A model generated the notes under the pieces. It had not been told where the DNA came from. It did not search any database and saw only the letters and a list, made by a program, of their open reading frames with translations. Both the position numbers and the translations under genes were made by a program. This document shows positions 24,337 through 32,913 of a stretch of 33,649 nucleotides of DNA, in pieces. The first letter of the stretch is position 1. Each line of letters begins with the position of its first letter. The stretch spans positions 1-33,649 of the forward strand of contig PKWU01000050.1 of assembly GCA_003132145.1 (NCBI GenBank). The letters are read 5' to 3'. Origin of the DNA: Granulicella sp. Lineage in GTDB: Bacteria > Acidobacteriota > Terriglobia > Terriglobales > Acidobacteriaceae.

Positions 24337-24379
24337 CGAGTCCATCGCTCTGAACACTGTGTTCAGAGCGGTGGACTCG
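24337..24379. other. Near-perfect 21-bp stem between sulfatase and DUF1254 genes
   Basis: Two 21-bp arms (24337-24357 and 24359-24379) are reverse complements except for one position that can form a G-U pair, separated by a single base. Outer part CGAGTCCA, inner part CTCTGAACAC. No T-run follows on either strand. It lies just after the sulfatase stop and could be a Rho-independent-like pause, an mRNA 3' end protector or a protein-binding palindrome. Confidence 0.7.
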
Positions 24380-24463
24380 TATACATCTTCCACATCTCGC
24401 GGCGCACTTCATTTTGAAAGCGACGCTTCGGCATATCTCCACGCACGACGAGGAAGAAATCCC

Positions 24464-25843
24464 ATGAACCTGATCTTTCGCCGCCGTATTCTTGCTGTGC
24501 TGGGCCTCTGCGTCATTCTCGTTCCATTCGCGGCCATCCCGGCGCAGGCGCAGACGGCGTCTGCACCCGCAATCCCCGCCGATTCTGAATCGCTCATCGC
24601 ACTCGCATATAGGTACGCTCTGCCTGTGTACGAGATTGCGCGTCTGCGTTATCGGCAAAGCTTCGATCCTTCCAATCCACAGCGCATTCCGCTCAACACG
24701 CTTGTACATGCGCGTATGCTTGCCGACCACACCTCGCGGTTTGTCACCACGCCCAACAACGACACGCTCTACTCGTCGGCCAATCTCGACCTGCGTTTCG
24801 GCCCGGTGCGCATCGATGTGCCGAACTTCACCGCGCGCTATAACTCGCTCGCCTTCATGGACGAGTACACCAATAACTTCGCGTATATCGGCCGCCGCAC
24901 CACCGGCCCCGGCCCTGGCAGCTTCCTGGTCGCCAGCCCCGCGTGGCATGGCAACCCTCCGCCGGGAGTCAAGATCATTCACGCGCCCACGCCCGACGTC
25001 ACGCTGCTGGTGCGGATTCTCATCGATGGCCCCGAAGACCTCGACGCCGTGCATCGTTTGCAGGATGAAATCGTGCTGACAGCCCCGGCGCCCGATCCGC
25101 ATGAACCAGCGCCCATCGCGCCCATTCTCGACGACGGACCCAACTTCGCCGCCGTTGTCAATCAAGCTCTTGGCCTGAATCCGCCGCCTGCGGAGGACGC
25201 GCTCGTGTTGGCAAAGATCGCCAAGGTGGGCATTGCTCCCGGTGCTGGACCGCTTTCACCCGAGATGGAGCAGCTCTGGCGTAAGGACTTCCCCAAAGCC
25301 CAGGCCGGCCTGCGTTCCGCCACTCTCGCGCTGCAACCAGTCAATGGCTGGAGCTATGCCGCTCACGACATCGGCAACTTCGGCGTCGACTACGATCTGC
25401 GTGCCGCCGTGGCCCTTGGAGGCCTTCTTGCACTTACCCGCGAAGAAGCGATCTACGGCACGGCTGTCACTGACTCTGCAGGTCGCGCTCTCGACGCAAG
25501 CCATCGTTATCGTCTTCATGTGCCCGCCCATCTGCCTATCGATGCTTTCTGGTCGATCTCCAGTTACGAAGTCGAACCCGATGGCCGTCTTTACTTCTTC
25601 GACAATCCTCTGCGCCGCTACGCCATCGGCGACCGCACGAGCGGCTTGAAGCGCAATGCCGACGGCTCGATCGACATCCTTGTTCAGAGAGATCCGCCTG
25701 CGTCCGATCAAACCGCCAACTGGCTGCCTGTCGCGCCCTCAGGACAAGGCCGCCTCACCCTGCGCCTTTATCAGCCGCGTGCCGAGATCCTCGACGGACG
25801 CTTTGCCTTTCCCGCTCTTGAACCATTGGAGGAAATCCGATGA
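24464..25843 (+). CDS. DUF1254/DUF1214 domain protein, exported
   Basis: 459-residue protein with a signal peptide (about 1-31, ending PAQAQ), then a DUF1254 domain (about 45-170; VTTPNNDTLYSSANLDLR is characteristic) and a DUF1214 domain toward the C-terminus (about 340-445; FWSISSYEVEPDGRLYF, then DILVQRDPP). The biochemical function of this family is unknown. Its stop codon overlaps the ATG of the alkylsulfatase (ATGA), so the two are translated together and may work on the same substrate in the periplasm. The ATG at 24464 has a GAGGAAG ribosome binding site. Confidence 0.85.
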   Translation: MNLIFRRRILAVLGLCVILVPFAAIPAQAQTASAPAIPADSESLIALAYRYALPVYEIARLRYRQSFDPSNPQRIPLNTLVHARMLADHTSRFVTTPNNDTLYSSANLDLRFGPVRIDVPNFTARYNSLAFMDEYTNNFAYIGRRTTGPGPGSFLVASPAWHGNPPPGVKIIHAPTPDVTLLVRILIDGPEDLDAVHRLQDEIVLTAPAPDPHEPAPIAPILDDGPNFAAVVNQALGLNPPPAEDALVLAKIAKVGIAPGAGPLSPEMEQLWRKDFPKAQAGLRSATLALQPVNGWSYAAHDIGNFGVDYDLRAAVALGGLLALTREEAIYGTAVTDSAGRALDASHRYRLHVPAHLPIDAFWSISSYEVEPDGRLYFFDNPLRRYAIGDRTSGLKRNADGSIDILVQRDPPASDQTANWLPVAPSGQGRLTLRLYQPRAEILDGRFAFPALEPLEEIR

Positions 25844-27840
25844 ACATTGCAAAGCCCACGGTGCTTAGTGTTGCGCTTTTTCTGCTGCCGCTTGTCTCTC
25901 CGTCCTTTGCGCAGAACACGCAGCCCAAAAACGCCGAGCCCTCTACCGTCAAAGCCAACCACGCCGCCGCAGCCCATCTGCCCGCCAACGATGGCATTGA
26001 GGAGCAGGAGGCGCATCGCGGTTTCATCGCCACGCTGCCAGACTCCGCAATCAAGGCCGCTAAAGCCGGGTCCTTCGCCAATGCCCTGGGCGAGTATGGC
26101 TTCCTCGATCCGGTTGACGCGCCCGATACGGTCAATCCAGCGCTGTGGCATCATGCCCGGGTCAACACGGCCAGCGGACTCTTCAAGGTGACGGATCGTA
26201 TCTATCAGGTTCGCGGCTTCGACATCTCCACCATGACGATCATCGAAGGAGATACCGGCCTGATTGTGATCGATCCAATGACGGTGACTGAGGCGGCTAA
26301 GGCTGGCCTCGATCTCTACTACCAGCATCGGCCGCATAAGCCGGTACTGGCTGTGATCTACAGCCATAGCCATCTCGATCACTTCGGGGGAGTCAAAGGA
26401 GTTGTCACCGAAGCCGATGTGGCCGCCGGCAAGGTACACATCTATGCCCCTAAAGGCTTCATGGACGCTGTGGTGAATGAAAACGTACTGGTCGGCAACG
26501 CCATGATGCGCCGCGCTGCATTCCAGTTCGGGCCGCTGTTGCCGCGCGACGCGAAGGGGCAGGTCGATGCCGGTCTGGGCAAGGGTGGGGTGAGCGGCAA
26601 TTCCAGTCTCATCCCGCCCACCGACACCATCGAAAAGCCCACCGAAACACGCACCATCGACGGCGTTCAGATCGTCTTCGTCAATACGCCCGATACGGAA
26701 GCGCCGGCGGAGATGATCATGTACTATCCGCAGTTCCGCACGCTGAATATGGCCGAGCTGGTCACGCACAACCTGCATAATCTGCTTCCGTTGCGTGGAA
26801 CGCAGGTCCGCGACGCCAACGCCTGGGCAAAGGACATCAACTACGCACTGGCCGAGTTTGGCCCCAACACGGACATCCTGATCAGCCAGCATCAGTGGCC
26901 AACCTGGGGCACTGCGCGCATCGACACCATCCTGCGCAAGCAGCGCGACCTCTACAAATTCATCAATGACCAGACCATCCGCCTCATCAATCAAGGCTAT
27001 AAGCCCGACGAGATCGCCGAGGTGCTCAAGCAGCCAGCCAGCCTCTCCGGCGAGTGGTCGACGCGCGAGTTCTACGGCACCGTCAGTCATGACGCAAAAG
27101 CCGTCTATCAGCGCGTCCTCGGATGGTACGACGGCAATCCTGCCAATCTGAATCCGCTTCCGCCCATCGAAACCGGCAAGAAGACCGTGGAATACATGGG
27201 TGGCTCTCAGTCCATCCTCGCCCGCGCCCACAAGGACTTCGCCGATGGTCAGTATCGCTGGGTCGTACAGGTGCTCAATCAACTCGTCTTCGCCGAGCCC
27301 GACAATCAGCAGGCGCGCGAGCTGGAAGCCGACGCGCTCGAGCAGCTCGGCTACCAGGCTGAATCCGCCACCTGGCGCAATGCCTATCTGGAAGCCGCGC
27401 AGGAACTCCGCGGTAAAACTCCCGGCGTGAACCAGTGGCAGATCAACACAGACCTGATAGCCACTATGCCGCTGGACGCCTTTTTCGACTTCATGGGCGT
27501 GCGGCTGAACGGCCCCCGCGCCGAAGGCAAGACCATCGTCATCAACTGGCATTTCACCGACACAAATCAGGATTACGTCCTCAACCTCGAAGACTCGGCG
27601 CTCACCTATCTGTCCAATCGCACATCCAGCCACGCCGACGCAACCATCACCCTCACGCGATCCACGCTGAACGCCATCGCGCTTCAACAAACCACATTCC
27701 GCGACGAGGTCATCGCCGGTCGCGTCACCATCGACGGCGACATCGGCAAACTCGCCGAGTTCAACAGCCTGCTCGATACCTTCACGCCGGATTTCCCAGT
27801 CGTTACGCCATTGCCACAACTATCTTCCAAGACCCACTGA
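25840..27840 (+). CDS. SdsA1-type alkylsulfatase (metallo-beta-lactamase fold), exported
   Basis: 666-residue periplasmic enzyme with a signal peptide (about 1-24). It hydrolyses linear alkyl sulfates such as dodecyl sulfate to the alcohol and sulfate. The binuclear zinc ligands are all visible: SHSHLDH (His176, His178, Asp180, His181), Glu287 in NTPDTEAP, Glu306 in NMAELVTHNLHN and His351 in ISQHQWP. Each is displaced by exactly seven from the known SdsA1 ligands as I remember them. A helical dimerisation domain and a C-terminal SCP2-like domain (about 540-660) follow, as in SdsA1. It is coupled to the DUF1254 gene by a 4-bp overlap. Together with the arylsulfatase it widens the range of sulfate esters used. 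Confidence 0.95.
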   Translation: MNIAKPTVLSVALFLLPLVSPSFAQNTQPKNAEPSTVKANHAAAAHLPANDGIEEQEAHRGFIATLPDSAIKAAKAGSFANALGEYGFLDPVDAPDTVNPALWHHARVNTASGLFKVTDRIYQVRGFDISTMTIIEGDTGLIVIDPMTVTEAAKAGLDLYYQHRPHKPVLAVIYSHSHLDHFGGVKGVVTEADVAAGKVHIYAPKGFMDAVVNENVLVGNAMMRRAAFQFGPLLPRDAKGQVDAGLGKGGVSGNSSLIPPTDTIEKPTETRTIDGVQIVFVNTPDTEAPAEMIMYYPQFRTLNMAELVTHNLHNLLPLRGTQVRDANAWAKDINYALAEFGPNTDILISQHQWPTWGTARIDTILRKQRDLYKFINDQTIRLINQGYKPDEIAEVLKQPASLSGEWSTREFYGTVSHDAKAVYQRVLGWYDGNPANLNPLPPIETGKKTVEYMGGSQSILARAHKDFADGQYRWVVQVLNQLVFAEPDNQQARELEADALEQLGYQAESATWRNAYLEAAQELRGKTPGVNQWQINTDLIATMPLDAFFDFMGVRLNGPRAEGKTIVINWHFTDTNQDYVLNLEDSALTYLSNRTSSHADATITLTRSTLNAIALQQTTFRDEVIAGRVTIDGDIGKLAEFNSLLDTFTPDFPVVTPLPQLSSKTH

Positions 27841-27854
27841 CATAGGCCCTCGTG

Positions 27855-27890
27855 AATGCCGACTAAGATAAACATGATACATCGGCATTT
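27855..27890 (+). terminator. Weak terminator-like hairpin after the alkylsulfatase
   Basis: AATGCCGA (27855-27862) and TCGGCATT (27882-27889) pair perfectly, with a 19-nt loop and only a short T stretch. It lies 15 bp past the stop of the last sulfatase-cluster gene, so it is a plausible but weak terminator. Confidence 0.35.
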
Positions 27891-27907
27891 CCCAGTACCG
27901 ATCCTGT

Positions 27908-28056
27908 TTGTATCCGATCAAATACTTAGGATCCCGATCAGAATTCGACTTACACTCCGACGGCGATATCTACAGCCACACGAGGGACACGATACTCAGT
28001 GACGGTTCTGTGCGGACGCTCAACGACCGCGAGCATCAGGCCCTTGGCGTCAAGAT
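27908..28056 (+). other. Unrecognised coding-like fragment
   Basis: An open stretch reads [20 protein letters not shown] and then [15 protein letters not shown] before losing frame at the ABC relic. It looks protein-like but I do not recognise a family, and it has no ribosome binding site. Probably the remnant of a gene cut by the same deletion that created the relic downstream. Confidence 0.25.
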
Positions 28057-28071
28057 CTTCATCGACAGGCC

Positions 28072-28492
28072 CGGCGGCTGGCCTTGGCTTGCGCGATGAT
28101 TCACTCGCCGAAGGTGGTTTTTCTCGACGAGCCGACGGCGGGGATCGATCCGGTGGCGCGCCGGGCATTGTGGGATCTTCTCTTCAAGCTCTCCGGCCAG
28201 GGTGTGACGTTCTTTGTTACGACGCATTCCATGTACGAGGCCGAGCGCTGCGGCGGGTCTACCCCCGGTCTTTCTCTCCGAATATATCTTCCCGATCGAG
28301 AACATGCCGCCGATCTTTCAAGGGATTGCCCGCATTATTCCGGCCACCTACTACATCCGCATCTTGCGCGAAATCATTCTGCGCGGGGCTGGCATTCGCG
28401 AGTGGTGGGGCGACGCGACGGTGCTGGTCGCGATGGGCTGCGCGGCGGTCCTATTGACCGCTTTGCAGTTCGTAAAACGGAAGGCGATTTAG
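28072..28492 (+). pseudogene. Deletion-fused relic of an ABC-2 type exporter (ATPase and permease pieces)
   Basis: The first part (28072-28257) encodes the Walker B half of an ABC ATPase: [27 protein letters not shown] and the H-loop [11 protein letters not shown]. In another frame from 28256 to the stop at 28490 lies the C-terminus of an ABC-2 permease: [27 protein letters not shown] and a final membrane helix. An internal deletion removed the ATPase tail and most of the permease. Non-functional. Confidence 0.8.
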
Positions 28493-28599
28493 AGGGCAGC
28501 TAATCCACCCCAATCCCATTAAATATCAGCTTCGGCGCGAGTTACTTGCCGAAGGCCGGATAGGTAACGAAATACGCCGATATTGCCAGGAAGGCTTGA

Positions 28600-29118
28600 C
28601 GGCTTCCTAGCCCCCGCGACCACCAATTTGCGTCCGGCAGTCGTCCGGCGGCTAGCGTATGAAGCGTCCGACAACGGATTGCTAAGCCCCGACCTCGCAG
28701 CGGGCATCCGCCGAGTGAAAGGCGCCAAGCGCCTCGGGATGCGACTCGGCAACTCGTTGACGCCGACACAAGGGAAAGAACTGCTCGGCGTTCCTGACCT
28801 GACTTCAGTAAAGGGCAAGAGGGGTTTTGCTATGTTGGCCGTTCTTCTCGGCTGCGGTTTACGTCGATTGGAACTCACTCGGCTCACCGTGAGCCATCTT
28901 CAGCAGCGAGACGACCACTGGGCAATCATCGACCTGTTCGGAAAAGGCGGACACGTCCGGACCGTTCCCGTTCCGGCATGGGTGAAGGTGGCAATTGACA
29001 TCTGGCTCGATAGTGCCGGCATCGAGACCGGAATCATCTTCCGCTGTGTCAGCAGGACGGGCGTGTGTAGGGCAACCGGCTCAGTGAAAAGGCGGTCTGG
29101 TGGCTCGTGCGTGAATAG
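28600..29118 (+). pseudogene. Truncated tyrosine integrase relic
   Basis: Reads LAPATTNLRPAVVRRLAYEA, then LLGCGLRRLELTRLTVSHLQ (catalytic Arg region) and FGKGGHVRTVPVPAWV, which is a common integrase family. Near 29060 the frame shifts; the continuation GNRLSEKAVWWLVRE is in another frame and ends at a TAG (29116-29118). The N-terminal arm and the HxxR...Y half are missing. It is cut at the point where the recombinase-trio element begins, so it was probably interrupted by that insertion. It happens to be in frame with the first recombinase, producing a false long ORF. Confidence 0.75.
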
Positions 29119-29119
29119 G

Positions 29120-29150
29120 ATTGTCGGCCATGCGGAAGTGATAAATGTGG
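29120..29150. repeat. Candidate left end of the recombinase-trio element
   Basis: CATGCGGAAG (29129-29138) and GTGATAAATGTGG (29138-29150) resemble, in inverted orientation, the right-end boxes (reverse strand ATTATGTGGAG and GTGATTATGTGG). The match is imperfect. It lies directly after the break in the integrase relic. Confidence 0.4.
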
Positions 29151-29185
29151 CGACATCGTGTCTCCTTGAGAGCAAAGGAGGCAAC

Positions 29186-30424
29186 ATGCTCGAAAACCAC
29201 GTAAGTGCAAAAATCACCCGGAAACGACTAAATTCAGGTCCTGCCGCCAACCATATCAATGATTTCTCGGATTGGCTGTATGCCCGAGGCTATAAGAAAC
29301 GAAGCCTCTTTCGAATGCTTCAGTCTTTCGCAGCGTGGACTGATTGGCTGACAAAGACTGGAAGAGCTGCTGAAGACTTCTCAGAGGGGCTGCAAGAATG
29401 CACGAAGCATGTCATGTCAGATCGTCATGTCCCGTATGAGCGCGGTCCCAAGCGTGAATCTCTCAGTGTTGCCCGACTCTTCCTTCGTTTTCTACAGGAA
29501 CGTGGCCTACTGCCACAGACTACCGGCATAGATCCTCTCGCCTGCTCCCATTCACTGCTGAGAGAGTTCCATTCTTGGATGCTCGAACAGAGGGGCGTGA
29601 CGCGGGTGACCTTGGCTGTTTATCAAAGGGTGCTGGAGGAGTTCATCGCAACTGTTGGTAGCGATCCGCATGCTTACAGTCCCCAAGTGTTGCGAGAGTT
29701 TGTTCTAACGAGAGGTTCACGCCACGGTTCCTCATACGCGAAGCTGGGAGCCACTGCGGTACGCAGCTTTCTTCGTTTCCTCGCGGCTACAGGGCGATGC
29801 AGGACTGGACTGGAGTACGCCCTACCTGCTTATGCTTCTCGAAAACTGGCAACGATACCAAAGTATCTTGTGTCCGACGACGTAGATCGAGTCATTGCTT
29901 CCTGTTCGACCGAAAGAACGGGTCTCCGGGACAAAGCCATAATCCTGCTCCTTGTCCGCCTAGGGCTCCGTGCCGGTGACGTTGTCCGGCTGCGATTGAC
30001 GGATATTGACTGGACGAACGGGAAGATCAAGGTATGTGGCAAAGGACGGCGTCACGACCTTCTGCCTCTGCCGCAGGAGGTGGGAAGGGCAGCACTGAGA
30101 TATCTACAGGAGAGTCGTCCTGCATCCCGAGCGCCGGAGTTGTTCGTTACCGTACTGCCCCCATTCAGGAAGCTAAGCTATCAAGCAGTGGGTGGGATCG
30201 TTCGGAGAGCATTGGACCGTGCCGGAGTCAGCTCACCTGTCCGCGGAGCTCATGTTCTCCGGCATTCAGCCGCAACAACGATGCTGCGACAAGGGGCATC
30301 TCTTGCCAGCATCGGCTCTGTTCTTCGTCATCGTTCGCCTCAAACAACTGCTCGGTATGCCAAGGTGGATATTGGCATGCTGTCCATGATCGCCCAGCCG
30401 TGGCCGGGGGTGGCGTCATGCTAA
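29186..30424 (+). CDS. Tyrosine recombinase, first of the trio
   Basis: 412-residue site-specific recombinase from an ATG with an AAAGGAGG ribosome binding site. Two N-terminal core-binding helical regions (about 20-200) precede the catalytic domain: first Arg in VRLGLRAGDVVRLR, box II HVLRHSAATTML (HxxR) and the C-terminal LRHRSPQTTARYAKVD with the nucleophilic tyrosine. All catalytic residues look intact. Its stop overlaps the start of the second recombinase. The frame extends upstream into an older integrase relic, but that part is unrelated. Confidence 0.88.
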   Translation: MLENHVSAKITRKRLNSGPAANHINDFSDWLYARGYKKRSLFRMLQSFAAWTDWLTKTGRAAEDFSEGLQECTKHVMSDRHVPYERGPKRESLSVARLFLRFLQERGLLPQTTGIDPLACSHSLLREFHSWMLEQRGVTRVTLAVYQRVLEEFIATVGSDPHAYSPQVLREFVLTRGSRHGSSYAKLGATAVRSFLRFLAATGRCRTGLEYALPAYASRKLATIPKYLVSDDVDRVIASCSTERTGLRDKAIILLLVRLGLRAGDVVRLRLTDIDWTNGKIKVCGKGRRHDLLPLPQEVGRAALRYLQESRPASRAPELFVTVLPPFRKLSYQAVGGIVRRALDRAGVSSPVRGAHVLRHSAATTMLRQGASLASIGSVLRHRSPQTTARYAKVDIGMLSMIAQPWPGVASC

Positions 30425-31329
30425 TGAACTCGGTCAAACGCTATATCGCGCTCCGTCGGAAACTCGGTTTTGGCCTTCTGCATGCAGAACGGCTGCTTAC
30501 CGCGTATGCCCAATTCGCGATGTGCCAGGGCAGTACTCACATAAAAGTATCCACTGCAGTAGCGTGGGCAACTGCAGCGTCTACCCCAGGCACAAGGTAC
30601 GTGCGTCTCAATGCAGTAGTAATGCTTGCTCGTTTCCTGCATGCCGAGGATGCGGGACATGAAATCCCTCCATCTCGCCTCTTTCCGCCTCCGCAGGGCC
30701 GATTGATGCCCTACATCTATTCTTCTGAGGAGTTGAGCAGAATTGTCGCGGCGACGGAAAAGCTTCCTAGAACTTACTCTCTTCAGCGTGCAGCGTACGC
30801 AACACTCTTCGGGCTGATCGCGTCAACAGGGTTGCGCATATCGGAAGCGCTCAACATACGCCTGAGTGATGTGCAGCCGGAAGGTGTGCTTCTGATTCGC
30901 CGGGGCAAGGGCGGCAAAAGTCGCCTGATTCCTTTGCATCCCACGGCTAAGGATGCATTGAACGCATATCTTGCCTCCCATGTAACCCTTCCAGCGGTAG
31001 ATGATCATTTGTTTCTTTCTTCGAGGATGCGGGGCATCAGCTCGAAGATGGCAGATTACACATTTCGCCGGTTGACTCTACATGCTGGGATCACTCAAAC
31101 GGGGACACGCCCGTGTCGAATTCATGATATGCGGCACACATTCGCAACTCGATCTTTGGAAAAGTGTCCGACACGGCGCGAAGATGTTGCTGCTCATTTC
31201 GTGGCACTGGCAACGTACCTTGGGCATGCGGATATCACCCACACCTACTGGTATCTTGAGGCAACTCCAGAACTGATGACAGATATTGCTGCGTCCGCCG
31301 AGGCTCTGGTTGGCAAGGAGGTCGCATGA
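30418..31329 (+). CDS. Tyrosine recombinase, second of the trio
   Basis: 303-residue recombinase starting at an ATG that overlaps the end of the first gene (an alternative ATG follows two codons later). Catalytic elements are the first Arg in ASTGLRISEALNIR, a conserved RRGKGGKSRLIPLH strand with Lys, HDMRHTFATRSL (HxxR) and YLGHADITHTYWYLE with His and Tyr. It is shorter in the N-terminal arm than its neighbour and appears intact. Translation is coupled on both sides. It likely acts as part of a heteromeric complex with the other two recombinases. Confidence 0.88.
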   Translation: MLMNSVKRYIALRRKLGFGLLHAERLLTAYAQFAMCQGSTHIKVSTAVAWATAASTPGTRYVRLNAVVMLARFLHAEDAGHEIPPSRLFPPPQGRLMPYIYSSEELSRIVAATEKLPRTYSLQRAAYATLFGLIASTGLRISEALNIRLSDVQPEGVLLIRRGKGGKSRLIPLHPTAKDALNAYLASHVTLPAVDDHLFLSSRMRGISSKMADYTFRRLTLHAGITQTGTRPCRIHDMRHTFATRSLEKCPTRREDVAAHFVALATYLGHADITHTYWYLEATPELMTDIAASAEALVGKEVA

Positions 31330-32317
31330 CACCCATCGCGCCCCTCATCACCGCCTTTCTCCGCCAGCACATGCCAATCGAGCGCGGCTACAGTCCGAAC
31401 ACCTGCGATACGTATGCTCATGCGTTCCGCCTGCTGTTCGAATTCGCCTCTGATCGTCTGGGGACGAGACCATCTCAACTGTGTATAGAGCACATCACCG
31501 CGCACTGGTGCTCGACTTTCTGCGACATATCGAGAAGGCTCGATCAAACAGCCCCGTCACCCGTAACTCGCGCTTGGCAGCAGTCAAGGCTTTTATGCGG
31601 TACGTCGAATTGCGCGTACCGTCTTCGCTCGAACAGGTACATCAGATTCGCGCAATTCCAACGAAGCGACATGACCAAGCCTTGGTTCAACACCTCACGA
31701 TGAAGCAGATGCGGGCGATTCTGGACGCGCCAAACCTCGCGATCCGCTTAGGAATCCGAGACAGAGCAATGCTGCATCTTTGCTTCGCTTGCGGCCTTCG
31801 AGTGTCTGAGTTAGTGGAACTGCCACTTGACGGGCTTTCCTTGCGCCATCCCCCAAGCATCCGGGTGTGCGGAAAAGGTAGGAAGGAGCGATGCCTCCCG
31901 CTGTGGAAGGAAACTGCCACCGATCTGCGAGCGTGGCTGGCTGTCCGTGGTTCGACCCGCACTTCCGAGCTGTTCGTGAATGCTGCGGGAGATCCCATGA
32001 CGCGGGCGGGCTTCGAATATGTCTTGGAGAAGCACGTCCGGGTCGCGGCGGCGAAGCTTCCCGACCTCAAGGGGCGTTCTGTTTCACCACATCAGCTCCG
32101 ACACAGTTGCGCAGTGATTATGCTTCAAGCCACTCGAGATATTCGAAAGGTCGCTCTCTGGCTAGGGCACAGCGACATGCGCACAACCGAGATATACCTC
32201 CGCGTCGATCCGTCCGAAAAACTCGAAGCGATGGAGGCAGTTCTCCCGCCAAGCCTGCGTCGCGGGCGATTCAAGGCTCCTGATGCACTGATCGCCTCCC
32301 TCCAAGGATCACCGTAG
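31326..32317 (+). pseudogene. Tyrosine recombinase, third of the trio, frameshifted
   Basis: Begins in frame with MTPIAPLITAFLRQH (ATG overlapping the previous stop) and reads to about 31500 (PSQLCIEHIT). The homologous text then continues in another frame: ALVLDFLRHIEKARSNS and on to the stop at 32315. A single missing base near 31,497-31,502 explains this. The catalytic half is otherwise complete: FACGLRVSELVELP, HQLRHSCAVIML, LGHSDMRTTEIYLRVD. There is no slippery heptamer, so programmed frameshifting is unlikely; a sequencing error should be considered. Confidence 0.8.
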
Positions 32318-32350
32318 ACCCCACTTAGCATTTCACGGCGAGAATATCGA

Positions 32351-32381
32351 CCATGCTGCGGGCTTACCGCCCGCAGCATGG
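32351..32381. other. Perfect 13-bp hairpin downstream of the recombinase trio
   Basis: CCATGCTGCGGGC (32351-32363) and its exact reverse complement (32369-32381) flank TTACC. No T-run follows. It could end the recombinase transcript or form part of the element's terminal structure. Confidence 0.75.
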
Positions 32382-32382
32382 G

Positions 32383-32492
32383 ATTATGCGGAGCGAATGG
32401 GCCTCTGAGCGAAGCATCTACGCGGTATTCGCGAAGACACTCCACATAATCACGCCCTCCACATAATGGGCATTATGCGGTGCACCGCATAA
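32383..32492. repeat. Cluster of recombinase-type boxes at the element's right end
   Basis: ATTATGCGGAG at 32383-32393; CTCCACATAAT at 32440-32450 and again at 32457-32467 (17-bp period); ATTATGCGGTG at 32472-32482, giving inverted arms CATAATG-GG-CATTATG; and a perfect 20-bp palindrome TTATGCGGTGCACCGCATAA at 32473-32492. Inverted arms around a short spacer, with extra direct copies, are what a tyrosine-recombinase attachment region looks like. Confidence 0.65.
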
Positions 32493-32538
32493 CGGCCACT
32501 ACAGCCGCGATGGATTCTTCGACACATTCTTTACAGAC

Positions 32539-32862
32539 TTGCCGGGGAAGCTTCGCTTTCTCAAGTGCCTCACCCAATGGCCTTGTTACGGGAGTCCAGA
32601 GTACACGTTCAGCGACGTCGAGGCCGCAACGTCCGTGGCGATTCGGTCGATGGGGTACGTGGAGATCTACGATGCCAGGCTACGTCGCGAGTCCGAGGCG
32701 CGCGAGAGAGCCATACTGGCACTTCTTCAGGCCAAGTACGACGGGTCAGAAGCGTCGGCTGCTGTAGAGCCAATCGTCGAGCATGAGCTTGTGTATGCAA
32801 GACCCTTCGCTCCTGCTTCCGCGCCAGCACCTGCCGACGTTCAGTTTGCATTGTTTGGATAG
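32539..32862 (+). pseudogene. Hypothetical gene, 5' end probably lost at the element boundary
   Basis: The frame is open from 32466 but has only a TTG at 32539 as a start, without ribosome binding site. Protein-like sequence is already seen upstream (HYSRDGFFDTFFTDLPGK), so the true start was probably lost when the element inserted. The middle is polar with TFSDVEAATSVAIRSMGYVE; the end is Pro/Ala-rich. I do not recognise a family. Confidence 0.4.
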
Positions 32863-32913
32863 AGCCACCGCACCCGCAATCGTTGCAGTTCCAGAACTGA
32901 AAGGGATCACGAT

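Larger units (their letters stand above)
29120..32492 (+). mobile_element. Recombinase-in-trio (RIT-type) element
   Basis: Three consecutive tyrosine recombinase genes on one strand with stop-start overlaps (30418-30424 and 31326-31329), flanked by inverted box sequences and inserted into an integrase relic. This gene order is the hallmark of RIT elements, in which three recombinases act together. The third gene has a frameshift, so the copy is probably no longer mobile. Ends are estimated, not proven. Confidence 0.7.

Noticed and set aside
25771..27819. 682-codon minus-strand ORF opposite the alkylsulfatase
   Set aside because: Same reason: mirror of a gene with all zinc ligands intact on the plus strand.
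28583..30424. A single 613-residue integrase ORF
   Set aside because: It is an accidental in-frame join of an older integrase relic with the first recombinase of the trio; the true gene starts at 29186 with a strong ribosome binding site.
31326..32317. Programmed frameshift in the third recombinase
   Set aside because: No slippery heptamer or downstream pseudoknot is evident near 31,500; a simple one-base deletion or sequencing error fits better.
32351..32492. CRISPR-like repeat array at the element's right end
   Set aside because: The repeats are 11 bp, few, and in mixed orientation; they fit recombinase-binding boxes and there are no cas genes.
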